Of a DNA stretch of 59,296 bases, positions 7,418 through 17,346 are shown piece by piece. The notes under the pieces were generated by a model. That model ran no database searches. It saw only the letters and a list, made by a program, of their open reading frames with translations, and was not told where the DNA came from. The DNA is from a virus: positions 1 to 59,296 of the IMG/VR virus record IMGVR_UViG_3300017745_000006; one strand, given 5' to 3'. Positions within the stretch are counted from its first letter, which is position 1; each line of letters starts with the position of its first letter. The translations under genes and the position numbers were made by a program.

Positions 7418-9757
7418 ATGAGATACGTACCCTCTACAGGCAGTCGATTTGTACTTCAGGTTCCTGAGGATAAAAACTCTTATATTAACGTAAAGAACCT
7501 TGATGCAAGAGGACTTTCAACAGTATTTGAAGGAAAAATTTCTAACGGAGTGGCGAGTGGGTCTGAAAACCAACTCACTATTAATGAAATCCAAGACGAC
7601 GCCGGCTTGACTTTTGATCAATACAGACCTGTTTTATCTGCAGGAATTGAAATTCAGATGTTTGCCTACGCCAATGTTGGCTTAGGATCAGGCTCTGAAT
7701 CTACCTCGGTAGGAGTTAACAGCTTAGATGCTGTAGGAATTAATTTTTCCGATAAAACCTCAACCTCAACCGAGTTTGTTGGGCCTTTAAAATATTATAT
7801 TTTTGGCTACGACGTAGAAACAGGAAAGATGCCAAATGCAGTTACTATTGTGGGCGAGGACCCAGAGTATAATGCAATTCTTGACCCTTCTAAGTGGAAC
7901 GAAGACCAGTACTTTGAAATAGGGCTTACCAGAACAAGTACCACCACTATACCAATAATATATAGAGTATGGAATGGAAATGTAGAATTTCTCGGCCTTA
8001 TAGGAAACAATAAAATTGGAACAGGATCCCTATCTTTTAAAGATTTTGGTAATAGGCAAATTCCTTCTTGGAACCAAAACGAAATCGCCTGGTCCCCCAG
8101 CTTTTTAGAAGACGTAATTCAGATTATTGGTGGAGTTCCTGTTCAAAGGAAAAAAATTATCGGAAAAGAGCTTTTAAAGATTAAGCCCATTACTGAAAAC
8201 TCGGCTCCTAACTACATAATCGCAGAAACCATAGCTGGAGGAAATCTAGCAAACGGCACAGATTATCAAATAGGAAACACTGTTAAGTTTATTATTGATG
8301 ATACGGCTCGCATTTTAGAAGGACTGTCTCTTGCTTCTGCAGGAAACATAAAAGAGCTGTTCTTTCCGGCAGGCACATATAATATTAGAGACATTGCTTT
8401 AGAAAACTCTTCTTTTGTAGACTATAGCAATATTTCTCTTAGAGGAGTGGGAGAGAGTTCTGTTATTAAAAGATTACCTTCTCACGGATCAAATAATACT
8501 TTCCCTTGCTTACTTAGCTTCTCCGGCACGAGCAGCAAGCCGGTTCAAGGTTTGAGGTTTAGAAGTATTGTATTTGATGGAAATAAAGAAGATAACGCGT
8601 CTGTTAGTCCAGCCGGTGGAGGATACGAGGATGGAAGATATATCTCTGAGGGTTTAGTTTTCTTATCCAGAGCCGAAAATATCACGGTAACAGAATGTAG
8701 ATTTATAGACGCTGCTGGCCCTGGTGTCCATTCAGAGTTTTCAACTTCTGTTCTTTTAAACCAAAACATATTTTCAAGGCTAGGAAGAAACTACGAGACG
8801 ACCGTAAGACCGGTTGAAGTCTTTGAAACAGACAATAACATTGTTCAAGGAAACATATTTGAGTTCTGTACCGCAGGTCCTTATTTCTTTGGCGTTGAGT
8901 TCTCTACAATTAACAACAACATTGTTAGATCTTGTGGAGATGACGGAGTTGTTCTAGAAACTTCTTATCAATGGAGCGCAACTAATAATCTTTCTTATTC
9001 CGATAGTGACTCGCTGATTAAGAGCGTGGATCAATACAATAACGAGTATTCAAAAGCTCCTATAGAAGTAAGAAGAGGAACGGCTCTAGAGCCCATATTC
9101 TTTACCGTTACAAATGGCGGTGAGGCTGTAGGATTGGCCGCGGATTCCATACAGGCCGACATCTATAAGTTAAATGTAAACGGTTCAAAGTCTTCTACCA
9201 AAGTAGGATCTTTTAAAGTAAATCAAACTTCTGATCAATTAGAAGCAGGGATCTTTTCTGTAACTCTTCCAGGTAATGACTCTGGATTAACTACTACGGC
9301 TGGGCTTTTTATCCCCGGAACTGGCGGGCTTTCCTTACTAGATCCCGATAATAACCAATATGGTTACATGTACGAGATATCCGCCACAGCCTTTTTAGGA
9401 GGAGGTGGAAGGGGATTTGTCCCAGTGTCTGTAGCCGAAACAACCATCGGAAGTACTGAATATCTTTCTATTAAGTTAAGAAACACTTCTGATATGCTTT
9501 CCTTTATAGCAATAGAAGAGGGATTTAGTGGTAATGATTTCATTACTATTACGGACTTTACAAATGCTAACGAAGGTATTAATACCTTAAAGGACAATGC
9601 TTATCAAATATCTTCTATAGACACAAACACAAACTCAGTGCTAATTCTACCTGTGACCGGCGTTACTCCTGGAAGTGGTGTTGACTTTAGCGGAGGCAGT
9701 CTATTCATCCGTCGCGAAAACTACCAAATTGCCGACGGCAATATAATCGTTCACTGA
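7418..9757 (+). CDS. Virion protein with parallel beta-helix (pectate-lyase-like) domain
   Basis: 779 aa from the ATG at 7418 (MRYVPSTGSRF); a TTG at 7409 would add three residues. Residues ~280-540 have the spacing of a right-handed beta-helix: IRDIALENSSFVDYSNISLRGV, LRFRSIVFDGNKED, ENITVTECRFIDA, STSVLLNQNIFSRLG, NNIVQGNIFEFC and INNNIVRSCGDDGVVLE. This fold is common in tailspikes that bind or cleave surface polysaccharide. No catalytic site can be assigned by eye. The N-terminal ~280 residues probably attach the protein to the virion, and the C-terminal third is beta-rich. It could be an active depolymerase or a purely structural spike. Confidence 0.8.
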   Translation: MRYVPSTGSRFVLQVPEDKNSYINVKNLDARGLSTVFEGKISNGVASGSENQLTINEIQDDAGLTFDQYRPVLSAGIEIQMFAYANVGLGSGSESTSVGVNSLDAVGINFSDKTSTSTEFVGPLKYYIFGYDVETGKMPNAVTIVGEDPEYNAILDPSKWNEDQYFEIGLTRTSTTTIPIIYRVWNGNVEFLGLIGNNKIGTGSLSFKDFGNRQIPSWNQNEIAWSPSFLEDVIQIIGGVPVQRKKIIGKELLKIKPITENSAPNYIIAETIAGGNLANGTDYQIGNTVKFIIDDTARILEGLSLASAGNIKELFFPAGTYNIRDIALENSSFVDYSNISLRGVGESSVIKRLPSHGSNNTFPCLLSFSGTSSKPVQGLRFRSIVFDGNKEDNASVSPAGGGYEDGRYISEGLVFLSRAENITVTECRFIDAAGPGVHSEFSTSVLLNQNIFSRLGRNYETTVRPVEVFETDNNIVQGNIFEFCTAGPYFFGVEFSTINNNIVRSCGDDGVVLETSYQWSATNNLSYSDSDSLIKSVDQYNNEYSKAPIEVRRGTALEPIFFTVTNGGEAVGLAADSIQADIYKLNVNGSKSSTKVGSFKVNQTSDQLEAGIFSVTLPGNDSGLTTTAGLFIPGTGGLSLLDPDNNQYGYMYEISATAFLGGGGRGFVPVSVAETTIGSTEYLSIKLRNTSDMLSFIAIEEGFSGNDFITITDFTNANEGINTLKDNAYQISSIDTNTNSVLILPVTGVTPGSGVDFSGGSLFIRRENYQIADGNIIVH

Positions 9758-9780
9758 TCTATTAATCACTATCTACTACC

Positions 9781-12700
9781 ATGGCAAATAAAAGAACCAT
9801 TATAGGAAAAACGGCGCCTGTGCCCCTAGGTCAACAAAAGTCCGTTAACTCTTTACCCGTAGTTTTCGCAGAAGATCAACCTGCGATTCCTGTAGAAGAG
9901 CAAAATAAAATTCAATCAGAAGTTGCTTTATCGCTCTTAGGCATTCCTAGAGCTGAAGTCGCACTGGGCATTTTTGCAGACGTTAATACTTATGACATCA
10001 ACCCTTCTGAGTGGTCTCAGTTTCCTATTGAAAATGCACTTGATTCTAGCAAAGTCACCACTACTGGGTTAAACCATCTTAAAGAAGAAGCCGGTGCTGA
10101 ACTAGTAGCTGCCACAGGCAAAACCACCATTCTTACCTCTAAGAGATTCTTCCGTTATCAGCCTGGTCGCGTATCTTCTTCCACCATGGGTGTGAAGATG
10201 AACTTGACCGCCAATACTCAAGAATTATCAGAGAAAGATGATGCTGTTAGTATTGCAAGGTCCGCTAAGATGAAAGGCGCTCCTTCTATTAAGAAGTGGG
10301 GTATTTTTGATAAGTTTGATGGGTATTATTTTGAAGTAGCTAATGGTGGCCAAGAAAATGACTTTAGATGCGTAAGAAGAACCCAGGCTCTTTCTTACGA
10401 CGAACCGGCGGGAGTTGATAGCACAAGCGACGCTTGGAACGCGGTTGCACCTGGCCTAGAAGACGGAAAAGAATGCAATATAAAAAGCGGTAACTGGGGA
10501 GTATTTGGCGAAGATCCAGTGATTTTTAGAAACGGACTTTGTTACATTTCTGCGGCGATCAACGATCCTTCTCTTGTGTATAGCCCTGCAAACGTAAAGG
10601 CTATACAAGACGGAGAGGACGTAAACGACTATGAATATGACGAACGTTTTGCTCTTAGATTGGCTTATAGGGACGGGTCAAGTATTGTAGAGCACATGAG
10701 TGGTAGACATTATCAGTTCCCGTTTGACCAAAAAGAAATTGATAAGTCTTCTTCGGAGTACATCGGATGGGAAACCGCCGAAAACGGAGGGACTTCAAGA
10801 TTTTTAAAACCTGTTGGAGTTGCAAACGGTACCGATTACATCAGGTTGGATGCCCATTGCAAATGGCAAGACATTTTAACAAACCTTAGCAGAGGAGGGG
10901 ACTCAGGCTCCGGTGCCGGAAAGTCAGACGACTTTACCGCGGAGCTAAAGATCAAGAACTTCGGTGATATAACCAGAGTTATATACGAGGATACCGAGGC
11001 TCAGATTGAATCTAGTAATGCTAGATGGGGCATGGATCCTAAGCCCAGCCCGGATTTTAGCTCTTCAAAAGTCTGGAATTTATTAGTAACTACACAGGGC
11101 GGAGAGTATCCCTCTACAGCAGACTTTACTGGTCTTGCAGGAAACCATAGAGCCACTGGTTTTGGGTACGATGGATCCGACACAACTGCTTCTAACATAG
11201 GACAATATAACTTAACTCTAAAAGAATGGTTTAAATGCTGTGTACCTAAAGAGTACCGCAAAGTATACGAGTGGAGACCCGTTAGAGCAATGTTCTCTGG
11301 TGACCAACTAAACGGCTCTAGTGATAACGTAACTCGTTGGAGTGATGTTTCAACTGCTAACGTTGATCCTACTTTAATTGGTACTAAGAGACCCGGAGAT
11401 CCAGTTGAGCTAGATGGAGACAATCTTAAGTCTAAGTCAGAGTACAATGTAGATTTCTCCAAAGTAACCATGTGGAAGGTAGATTTCTCTTGGTACGGAG
11501 CTGTTGGTGCTTTATTCTTATGCTATGTACCAGTTGGTAACGGAGAGGCCAGATGGGTGAGAGTTCACCACATGCGCGCATCAAACCAATTAGACGTTGC
11601 TTCTCTAGGTAATGCTACTTTGCCCATCACTTACCTCACCCACGGAGGTTTGGAAAACGGTTTAAGTAATGGCAATAGGCTCGTTAAGTACGGCGCTTCT
11701 TATTATATTGATGGTGGGGACAAAGGAACCGTAAAGCTATTATCTAAATCTACTGATTATCCTAAGCCTGTTACTTTCGGACAGTTTGTTGGGACTGTAG
11801 TGGCAACTCCAACCGTAAACTCTATTACAGTAGATCTTGGAAGTGCTGCACCAGCTCAAAGAGAAAGAGACCAATTTATTGGATCGTACTTAAAGTCCGA
11901 TACAACAAAACAGGTAATTTGGGCGAAGTTGGATACTAGTAATACTGTGGAGTTATTCTTTAATGCAGAGCACGGTTTGTCAAGTTCAGACGTTTTCTCG
12001 TTGATTGTTCCTAGAAAGCAAAGAGCTCAGTTAGCCTTAAGGGCAAAAGATAACGTTGTTAATACTACGGGAGATTCTATAAGGAACAGAATTCAGCTTT
12101 ATCCTTTAAAGTACGGAGTTGGACTAACCGATAATAGTCCTGATTACGAAAACATTGTTTCTCTTAACTTTATTAAAAATCCGCTTTTAATCACTAACAA
12201 CTTAGCAAATGGTAATCTAGGTAATGATTCCACATATTATGGAGGCTTGAACGTAAAAATATTTACTGATAATACTAACGCCACTTCAAAAGATAAAGGC
12301 CTAGAAATGGGTAGCGGAACGGTTCCTGTGGAAATAGTAGACACAACTAACGTAGATGATATCGGAGACTTTAATACCTTACTAGGAGCTAATGGTAAAT
12401 ACTTCTATGCCTACGCTAGAGGATTAATTACAACAGAGGTTCCAACCAGCGGCTTCCCAGGCGAAGCCAGTATATCGGTTCAAGAGTTTCCGGCCCTTGT
12501 AAGAGTGTATAAAGACTCAGTGGAGAATAAATTTTATATACAAAATTACGAGTCGTATGCCAACAATATTTCTATTCAAGGTCCGCTAATGTTTGTTAAC
12601 ATGTACGAATACAGCACCACCGGCGAACTCACAAGATTTGCAGGAGAGATAGGAGCCGGTACAACCAAGCATAATAAATTTGAAAACCAAAGAAAGTGGG

Positions 12701-13020
12701 ATACAGCGGAAGTAGGAACTTGGGAATCTATAGCGGCTCTATCGGGTGCAAAGGTCTCTCAGGACTTTAAATTAGCTCCTGTCGCAAATACGGGATCGAA
12801 CGTCTTCTCTATCTACGCAAATAAGGGAGGTAGCTCTTATGACCTTTCTGATTATTTTGCATATAACAAAGAATATATTTCTTTCCCTCTTACAAACGAA
12901 GTTGATCTCTTAGGAGTTTATGCAAATTGGGAATCAACGAGTAAATCCATTAGTGCTCCAGGTGATGTCCCGACTAGTACCATAGAAATTGTGAACTCTT
13001 TAACCTGGGAGGAGCAGTGA
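9781..13020 (+). CDS. Large cyanophage-type structural protein (FRYQPGR family), paralogue 1
   Basis: 1,079 aa. The N-terminus (EVALSLLGIPRAEVALGIFADVNTYDINPSEW) and a central domain from FRYQPGR (10141 on) through KVTMWKVDFSWYGAVGALF, GEARWVRVHHMRASNQL and KYGASYYIDGGDKGT (to ~11735) are closely matched by the next gene. I recall this FRYQPGR/WYGAIGA/YKYGASYYIDG block from cyanophage virion proteins of unproven function. There are no transmembrane segments. The gene sits 23 bases after the beta-helix gene and one base before its paralogue, so all are co-transcribed. A tail or fibre structural role is inferred. Confidence 0.8.
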   Translation: MANKRTIIGKTAPVPLGQQKSVNSLPVVFAEDQPAIPVEEQNKIQSEVALSLLGIPRAEVALGIFADVNTYDINPSEWSQFPIENALDSSKVTTTGLNHLKEEAGAELVAATGKTTILTSKRFFRYQPGRVSSSTMGVKMNLTANTQELSEKDDAVSIARSAKMKGAPSIKKWGIFDKFDGYYFEVANGGQENDFRCVRRTQALSYDEPAGVDSTSDAWNAVAPGLEDGKECNIKSGNWGVFGEDPVIFRNGLCYISAAINDPSLVYSPANVKAIQDGEDVNDYEYDERFALRLAYRDGSSIVEHMSGRHYQFPFDQKEIDKSSSEYIGWETAENGGTSRFLKPVGVANGTDYIRLDAHCKWQDILTNLSRGGDSGSGAGKSDDFTAELKIKNFGDITRVIYEDTEAQIESSNARWGMDPKPSPDFSSSKVWNLLVTTQGGEYPSTADFTGLAGNHRATGFGYDGSDTTASNIGQYNLTLKEWFKCCVPKEYRKVYEWRPVRAMFSGDQLNGSSDNVTRWSDVSTANVDPTLIGTKRPGDPVELDGDNLKSKSEYNVDFSKVTMWKVDFSWYGAVGALFLCYVPVGNGEARWVRVHHMRASNQLDVASLGNATLPITYLTHGGLENGLSNGNRLVKYGASYYIDGGDKGTVKLLSKSTDYPKPVTFGQFVGTVVATPTVNSITVDLGSAAPAQRERDQFIGSYLKSDTTKQVIWAKLDTSNTVELFFNAEHGLSSSDVFSLIVPRKQRAQLALRAKDNVVNTTGDSIRNRIQLYPLKYGVGLTDNSPDYENIVSLNFIKNPLLITNNLANGNLGNDSTYYGGLNVKIFTDNTNATSKDKGLEMGSGTVPVEIVDTTNVDDIGDFNTLLGANGKYFYAYARGLITTEVPTSGFPGEASISVQEFPALVRVYKDSVENKFYIQNYESYANNISIQGPLMFVNMYEYSTTGELTRFAGEIGAGTTKHNKFENQRKWDTAEVGTWESIAALSGAKVSQDFKLAPVANTGSNVFSIYANKGGSSYDLSDYFAYNKEYISFPLTNEVDLLGVYANWESTSKSISAPGDVPTSTIEIVNSLTWEEQ

Positions 13021-13021
13021 T

Positions 13022-16000
13022 ATGCCCGGTCCATCAGAAAGACCCGAAATTCAGCAGGCAAGACCTGCTGCTCAAGCAAGATCTTTTAGTGCCGATGACG
13101 TAGAGTACGTCTCTGGTTCTTCTATAAGGGCAGAAGAGACAACTCCTAGGAAGTCTAAGTCTACAAAGCGAATGGTAGACTTCAAGGGCTTCCCTTTGTC
13201 TACCGAAGAAGGAAACCCCCTATCTACAGATAAGCAAGTATATCCAAAGTACGAGTACGGCGCCGATCAGGCTCCGTCTGTTGTCTTAAATTCAGAAAAC
13301 TATCTTAAAGAAGGAAGATCAACACAAAATAAATTTAGTAAAAAGAACCCAGCAGCACTGCCTATCGAAGAGCAATTTCAAGATACGTCTGAAGTTGCAA
13401 GGTCGTTATTAGGCATAAACAGAGAGACTACTCAGCAAGGCCTATTTGGCAACGTTAGTACGTACGGACTAGACGAAAAAGATTGGATGGTTAGCGGAAC
13501 GGCAGAAGAAAGACCGTTTTATTGGTATAGCCGGCCTTCTTCTTCTGGGAACTATTTTATAAACAGGTTTACTGAAGATACCGAAAACTCAGCCCTGGCA
13601 ATCAATAGCATGCCTAGCCCTTTCACACCCCCCGGCAAGCCTGATTTACAGTCTCAGCTTATTAACCCCGGAGAGGCCGTGATTACGGGCTGGGGGCAAT
13701 ATTTAAACTCCATAGTAGCTTTGTACTTGATGAAGTACATGGTAGAAGAGTTTACTCCTGCCCAACGCACAGAATATAACCTAGATTTTTTACTTTCAAA
13801 GTATCCTCTTAAGATAGCCACAGACGGCACAGTAAGTTTTGATGAGCTTTATTGGGATAAAATTTGGTTGGATATCGAGCAAAATAGATTCGGTGCAGAA
13901 GAAAACTATCCTCTGCTCCCCGTAGGAACCGCATACAATTTTATTGAACCTGCTGATGGAGCACCCACCCTTGTGTTACCGATAGGAAACGGAGTCGGTG
14001 CCGCGGACCTTTGGGCGGAACCTGGCCAAGAAGCCAATGTACTTATATCAGCAGCGGCGGCGTCTCTTCCTGCGTTGATCAATGTGCAATGGGACAGATT
14101 TTTCTTTAATACTAGAGTTTACTATCCTCAAGGAGATGATGATAACTATGGCCACTATAGACTTCAAACAAACCCTTCACGAGAGCTCTGGGAAGAGTAC
14201 TTTGGGCTTAATTGGGACTACGTAAGAACCGATTTAAAAAACTGGAAGTTTACGATTCATAAAGATGCTTCTACAGTAACTCAGGTAGAAAAGGACTTAA
14301 AGCTTCCGTACTTTGTACTATCTAGCAATACGAAAGCCGACTCAAATAACATATTTAGTACGACCTGGCCGCAGGCTTTGATTGCAAGTACAACTAGGCT
14401 CCCGACGTCTAAGAACAAAATCGGTGGTAGACCGGGAATAAGATCTCAGATTAGTATCTCTTCGGTAAGGTCTTTTAGATACCAGCCGGGCAGAATTAGT
14501 GGATTTACTTACGGATCCAAAGCCTCTGAGATAGGAGCGGGCCCTGGAACAACTATCGAGTGGGGAGTTGAAAATGACACAGACGGGTATTTCTTTAGGC
14601 TGGCAGATGGCGCCGATTTCCAGATAATAAGAAGGTCTATAATTCCATTAGATGAGACTCAATTTTTGGAAGATGCCGGGTACTTAGGCAACGCTACTAA
14701 AGTAGTTACTCGCAATGGATACAAACAATATGAGACTATAATAGAACAAAAGAATATGAACGGCGACCCTCTTAACGGCGAGGGCAAAAGTGGTTATATA
14801 CTTGATCCTGATACAGTTACCATGTATAAGATTGAGTTTGGTTGGTACGGTGCTATTGGAGCCAGATTCTATGGCTACATTCCTCAAGAAAACGGGGAGT
14901 GCAGATGGGTAGCTTTACATACCTTGGTAATTGAAAACCAATTAGGCGCGCCGTGCTTAGGAGACCCGTTCTTCTTCTTTAAGTATAGATTAATTATTGG
15001 AGATTCCTCTAAAATCAGAGTCAATCAATTTTTATACAAATTTGGTGCTTCTTACTATATTGATGGCTACGATAAGGGTACGTTGTACTCATCAGCTGCA
15101 AAGTCTAAAGTAAGACTATTAAACGATCCAAAATTTTCTAGTGTTGCACCAATTAAGAATTACTTGAATGCTATTGACTATACTACTTTAATTGGAGTAA
15201 AACCTAAGCAATATCTATATAATAGGTTTGGCGAAGAAGTTTACAATAAAAAAGAAATTTTTCCAAAGAGCATATCTATTTTTTCTCAAGAAGATGCAGA
15301 AATAAAAATTATACGTCAAGAGGCCTGCCCAGAGTTTGCTTACACCCACCAAGAGGGCTATAAATGGGAACTACTACCAGAGACAAGGAGAATTAAAGGT
15401 TTATTTACTGTTAAGAACTGGGAAGATGAAGATGACACAGACTTAGGCATTTCTAAAGATGATGCTGCTACGCATAGCGCTACTATGGCTCAGACGGGCG
15501 TAATCGACGGGGAATGGAGAAGCCCAGCAGAGTACTTGATAAGTAGCGGAGAAAGTGACTGGAGAGGATCTTTAAATATTTCTGATGGAAGTGACGCTAA
15601 TACAGATAGCAAAAATATTGTTAGACTCGCAGGAGATCAACTATATCAGTTAACTTATGGGGAAACTGACTCTACCTCCAATAAATTTAAATTACTTAGG
15701 ATAGAAGACACAGGAGAAAGGATGCTTACTACCTCTGTAAGACCCGTGTTAGATAGGACACAAGTTTACTTACCATTTACTTACGCCCCTAGAGGCTCAT
15801 ATGTAAATGGCTACGCGGTAGAGTTTGATTATTTTAGAAGAGACCAGACTTTAATTTCCGACATTGACATTATCTCTAGCGAATTTTATTTATTTTGGGT
15901 GGGAGGAAATGCACGTGGTGTTGATGCCGATCACGACGGAACAATGAGAATCGGTTTTGCGTGGCCAAAAAACAATGCCGGAATTTTAGATAAAAGCAGA

Positions 16001-17341
16001 AAGGCTGGTGGGAAGTGGGGTATTCAAACTTATGCTGATGGGAACGTATATGGTACTACAGTGGGTACTAACAACGGGGTAGAGTATATTAACTACGACG
16101 ACGAAAAATTCTATGAAGGACTACCTGTAGATTTTGCTAACCACTTCCCCGACAATTGTCTCTGGATCGAAACAAATACTCATTTAGAGATAGACACTAA
16201 GAGCGTAGAACAAAAACATTACAATTATCACAACGATCTGTGGGATTTCGTAAACGCTGATTTAAGTGTACCAGGAGCAGAAGGTGGGAACTGCCATGGC
16301 TTAGGATTTAAAGCTGGCCGTGAAATCAGAGAAGGAATTGTTGCTAAGTACGATATAGAAAATAGCGAAGGAATCCCTAAGAGCGGTTGGTATATAAGAT
16401 CAACAGATAATTCTCCCTGGCCTAATCTAGGCAGCGGTTCGTTTAATATCACTGTTGCTAAAGACGGGGATTCTAAAGATTTTCCTGTTACTGCTTCTGT
16501 TTCTGTCTCGTCAGACGGCGGAGAAACAGAATACTTATTGTATATAGGATCTGCTGAAGAGGAAGCTGACCCGCCTGCTCCACTTGAAGAAGGAGGCTTG
16601 GTCGATGTGGTATATAGCGTAACCTACATTGCATCAATTGGTACAAAAAATCAAATTAGGGCCATATTTGTAAGCAAAGTGGGATCTGCAGACTTTGATT
16701 TTGCTAGAATGTTTGTTCAAGCAAAACAAGGCGCAAGAATGGGGGGGATGTGGATTGGCCAAAAAACAGCTCAGGGGATTGTGTTAGACCCATTTACTCC
16801 CAACGGATCGGTTGTTAATTTAAGAGACGGAGGCCAAACCGAGACAAGTGGCCAAAATCTTGTCACTAATACCCCAACAGACGGGGCGCTTAAAGTTATT
16901 ACCACAATAACCCAAGCAGACGAATATGGCCTCTCAACCGCACCTACAGAGTCAGTGGACGGTCTTGGAGTAACCAACTCTCTTAAATCTTCAGATAGTG
17001 ACAATAGTCTTAACTTAACTTTTGCACCAGAGCGGGCAAAATGCGGTAGTTTCTTATCCCAAAGAGGGACTGATCCTGCGGGCATTTTAACTCCTTCTGA
17101 CTATCCTATTAGGTACTTAACAAACAAGAATTCAGCGTTGCCATTAGGCACTTTTTACATCTCAAAAAATGAATCAGTTGAAATTTCTTTAGAAGGTATT
17201 TTTAATGTAAATGCTGAGTCGATTATCAACTCCGCCAATGCAAATCTAGCGACGATATTTATCGCTAGAAGTTTAAATACGCACAATCCAGCCGATTCTA
17301 AAAAAGAAATCTACTTGACACTTAACTACGACGAGCAATAA
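13022..17341 (+). CDS. Large cyanophage-type structural protein (FRYQPGR family), paralogue 2
   Basis: 1,439 aa. A basic N-terminal extension of ~115 residues (SERPEIQQARPAAQARSFS, PRKSKSTKRM) precedes the part matching the preceding gene (SEVARSLLGINRETTQQGLFGNVSTYG). The FRYQPGR domain runs from about 14465 to 15085: TIEWGVENDTDGYFFRLADG, VTMYKIEFGWYGAIGARFYGY, CRWVALHTLVIENQLG and YKFGASYYIDGYDKGT. The C-terminal ~600 residues are not shared. A GGAGGAG ribosome site lies inside the preceding gene and the genes are one base apart. Probably a long virion protein; the precise location is unknown. Confidence 0.8.
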   Translation: MPGPSERPEIQQARPAAQARSFSADDVEYVSGSSIRAEETTPRKSKSTKRMVDFKGFPLSTEEGNPLSTDKQVYPKYEYGADQAPSVVLNSENYLKEGRSTQNKFSKKNPAALPIEEQFQDTSEVARSLLGINRETTQQGLFGNVSTYGLDEKDWMVSGTAEERPFYWYSRPSSSGNYFINRFTEDTENSALAINSMPSPFTPPGKPDLQSQLINPGEAVITGWGQYLNSIVALYLMKYMVEEFTPAQRTEYNLDFLLSKYPLKIATDGTVSFDELYWDKIWLDIEQNRFGAEENYPLLPVGTAYNFIEPADGAPTLVLPIGNGVGAADLWAEPGQEANVLISAAAASLPALINVQWDRFFFNTRVYYPQGDDDNYGHYRLQTNPSRELWEEYFGLNWDYVRTDLKNWKFTIHKDASTVTQVEKDLKLPYFVLSSNTKADSNNIFSTTWPQALIASTTRLPTSKNKIGGRPGIRSQISISSVRSFRYQPGRISGFTYGSKASEIGAGPGTTIEWGVENDTDGYFFRLADGADFQIIRRSIIPLDETQFLEDAGYLGNATKVVTRNGYKQYETIIEQKNMNGDPLNGEGKSGYILDPDTVTMYKIEFGWYGAIGARFYGYIPQENGECRWVALHTLVIENQLGAPCLGDPFFFFKYRLIIGDSSKIRVNQFLYKFGASYYIDGYDKGTLYSSAAKSKVRLLNDPKFSSVAPIKNYLNAIDYTTLIGVKPKQYLYNRFGEEVYNKKEIFPKSISIFSQEDAEIKIIRQEACPEFAYTHQEGYKWELLPETRRIKGLFTVKNWEDEDDTDLGISKDDAATHSATMAQTGVIDGEWRSPAEYLISSGESDWRGSLNISDGSDANTDSKNIVRLAGDQLYQLTYGETDSTSNKFKLLRIEDTGERMLTTSVRPVLDRTQVYLPFTYAPRGSYVNGYAVEFDYFRRDQTLISDIDIISSEFYLFWVGGNARGVDADHDGTMRIGFAWPKNNAGILDKSRKAGGKWGIQTYADGNVYGTTVGTNNGVEYINYDDEKFYEGLPVDFANHFPDNCLWIETNTHLEIDTKSVEQKHYNYHNDLWDFVNADLSVPGAEGGNCHGLGFKAGREIREGIVAKYDIENSEGIPKSGWYIRSTDNSPWPNLGSGSFNITVAKDGDSKDFPVTASVSVSSDGGETEYLLYIGSAEEEADPPAPLEEGGLVDVVYSVTYIASIGTKNQIRAIFVSKVGSADFDFARMFVQAKQGARMGGMWIGQKTAQGIVLDPFTPNGSVVNLRDGGQTETSGQNLVTNTPTDGALKVITTITQADEYGLSTAPTESVDGLGVTNSLKSSDSDNSLNLTFAPERAKCGSFLSQRGTDPAGILTPSDYPIRYLTNKNSALPLGTFYISKNESVEISLEGIFNVNAESIINSANANLATIFIARSLNTHNPADSKKEIYLTLNYDEQ

Positions 17342-17346
17342 AATCT

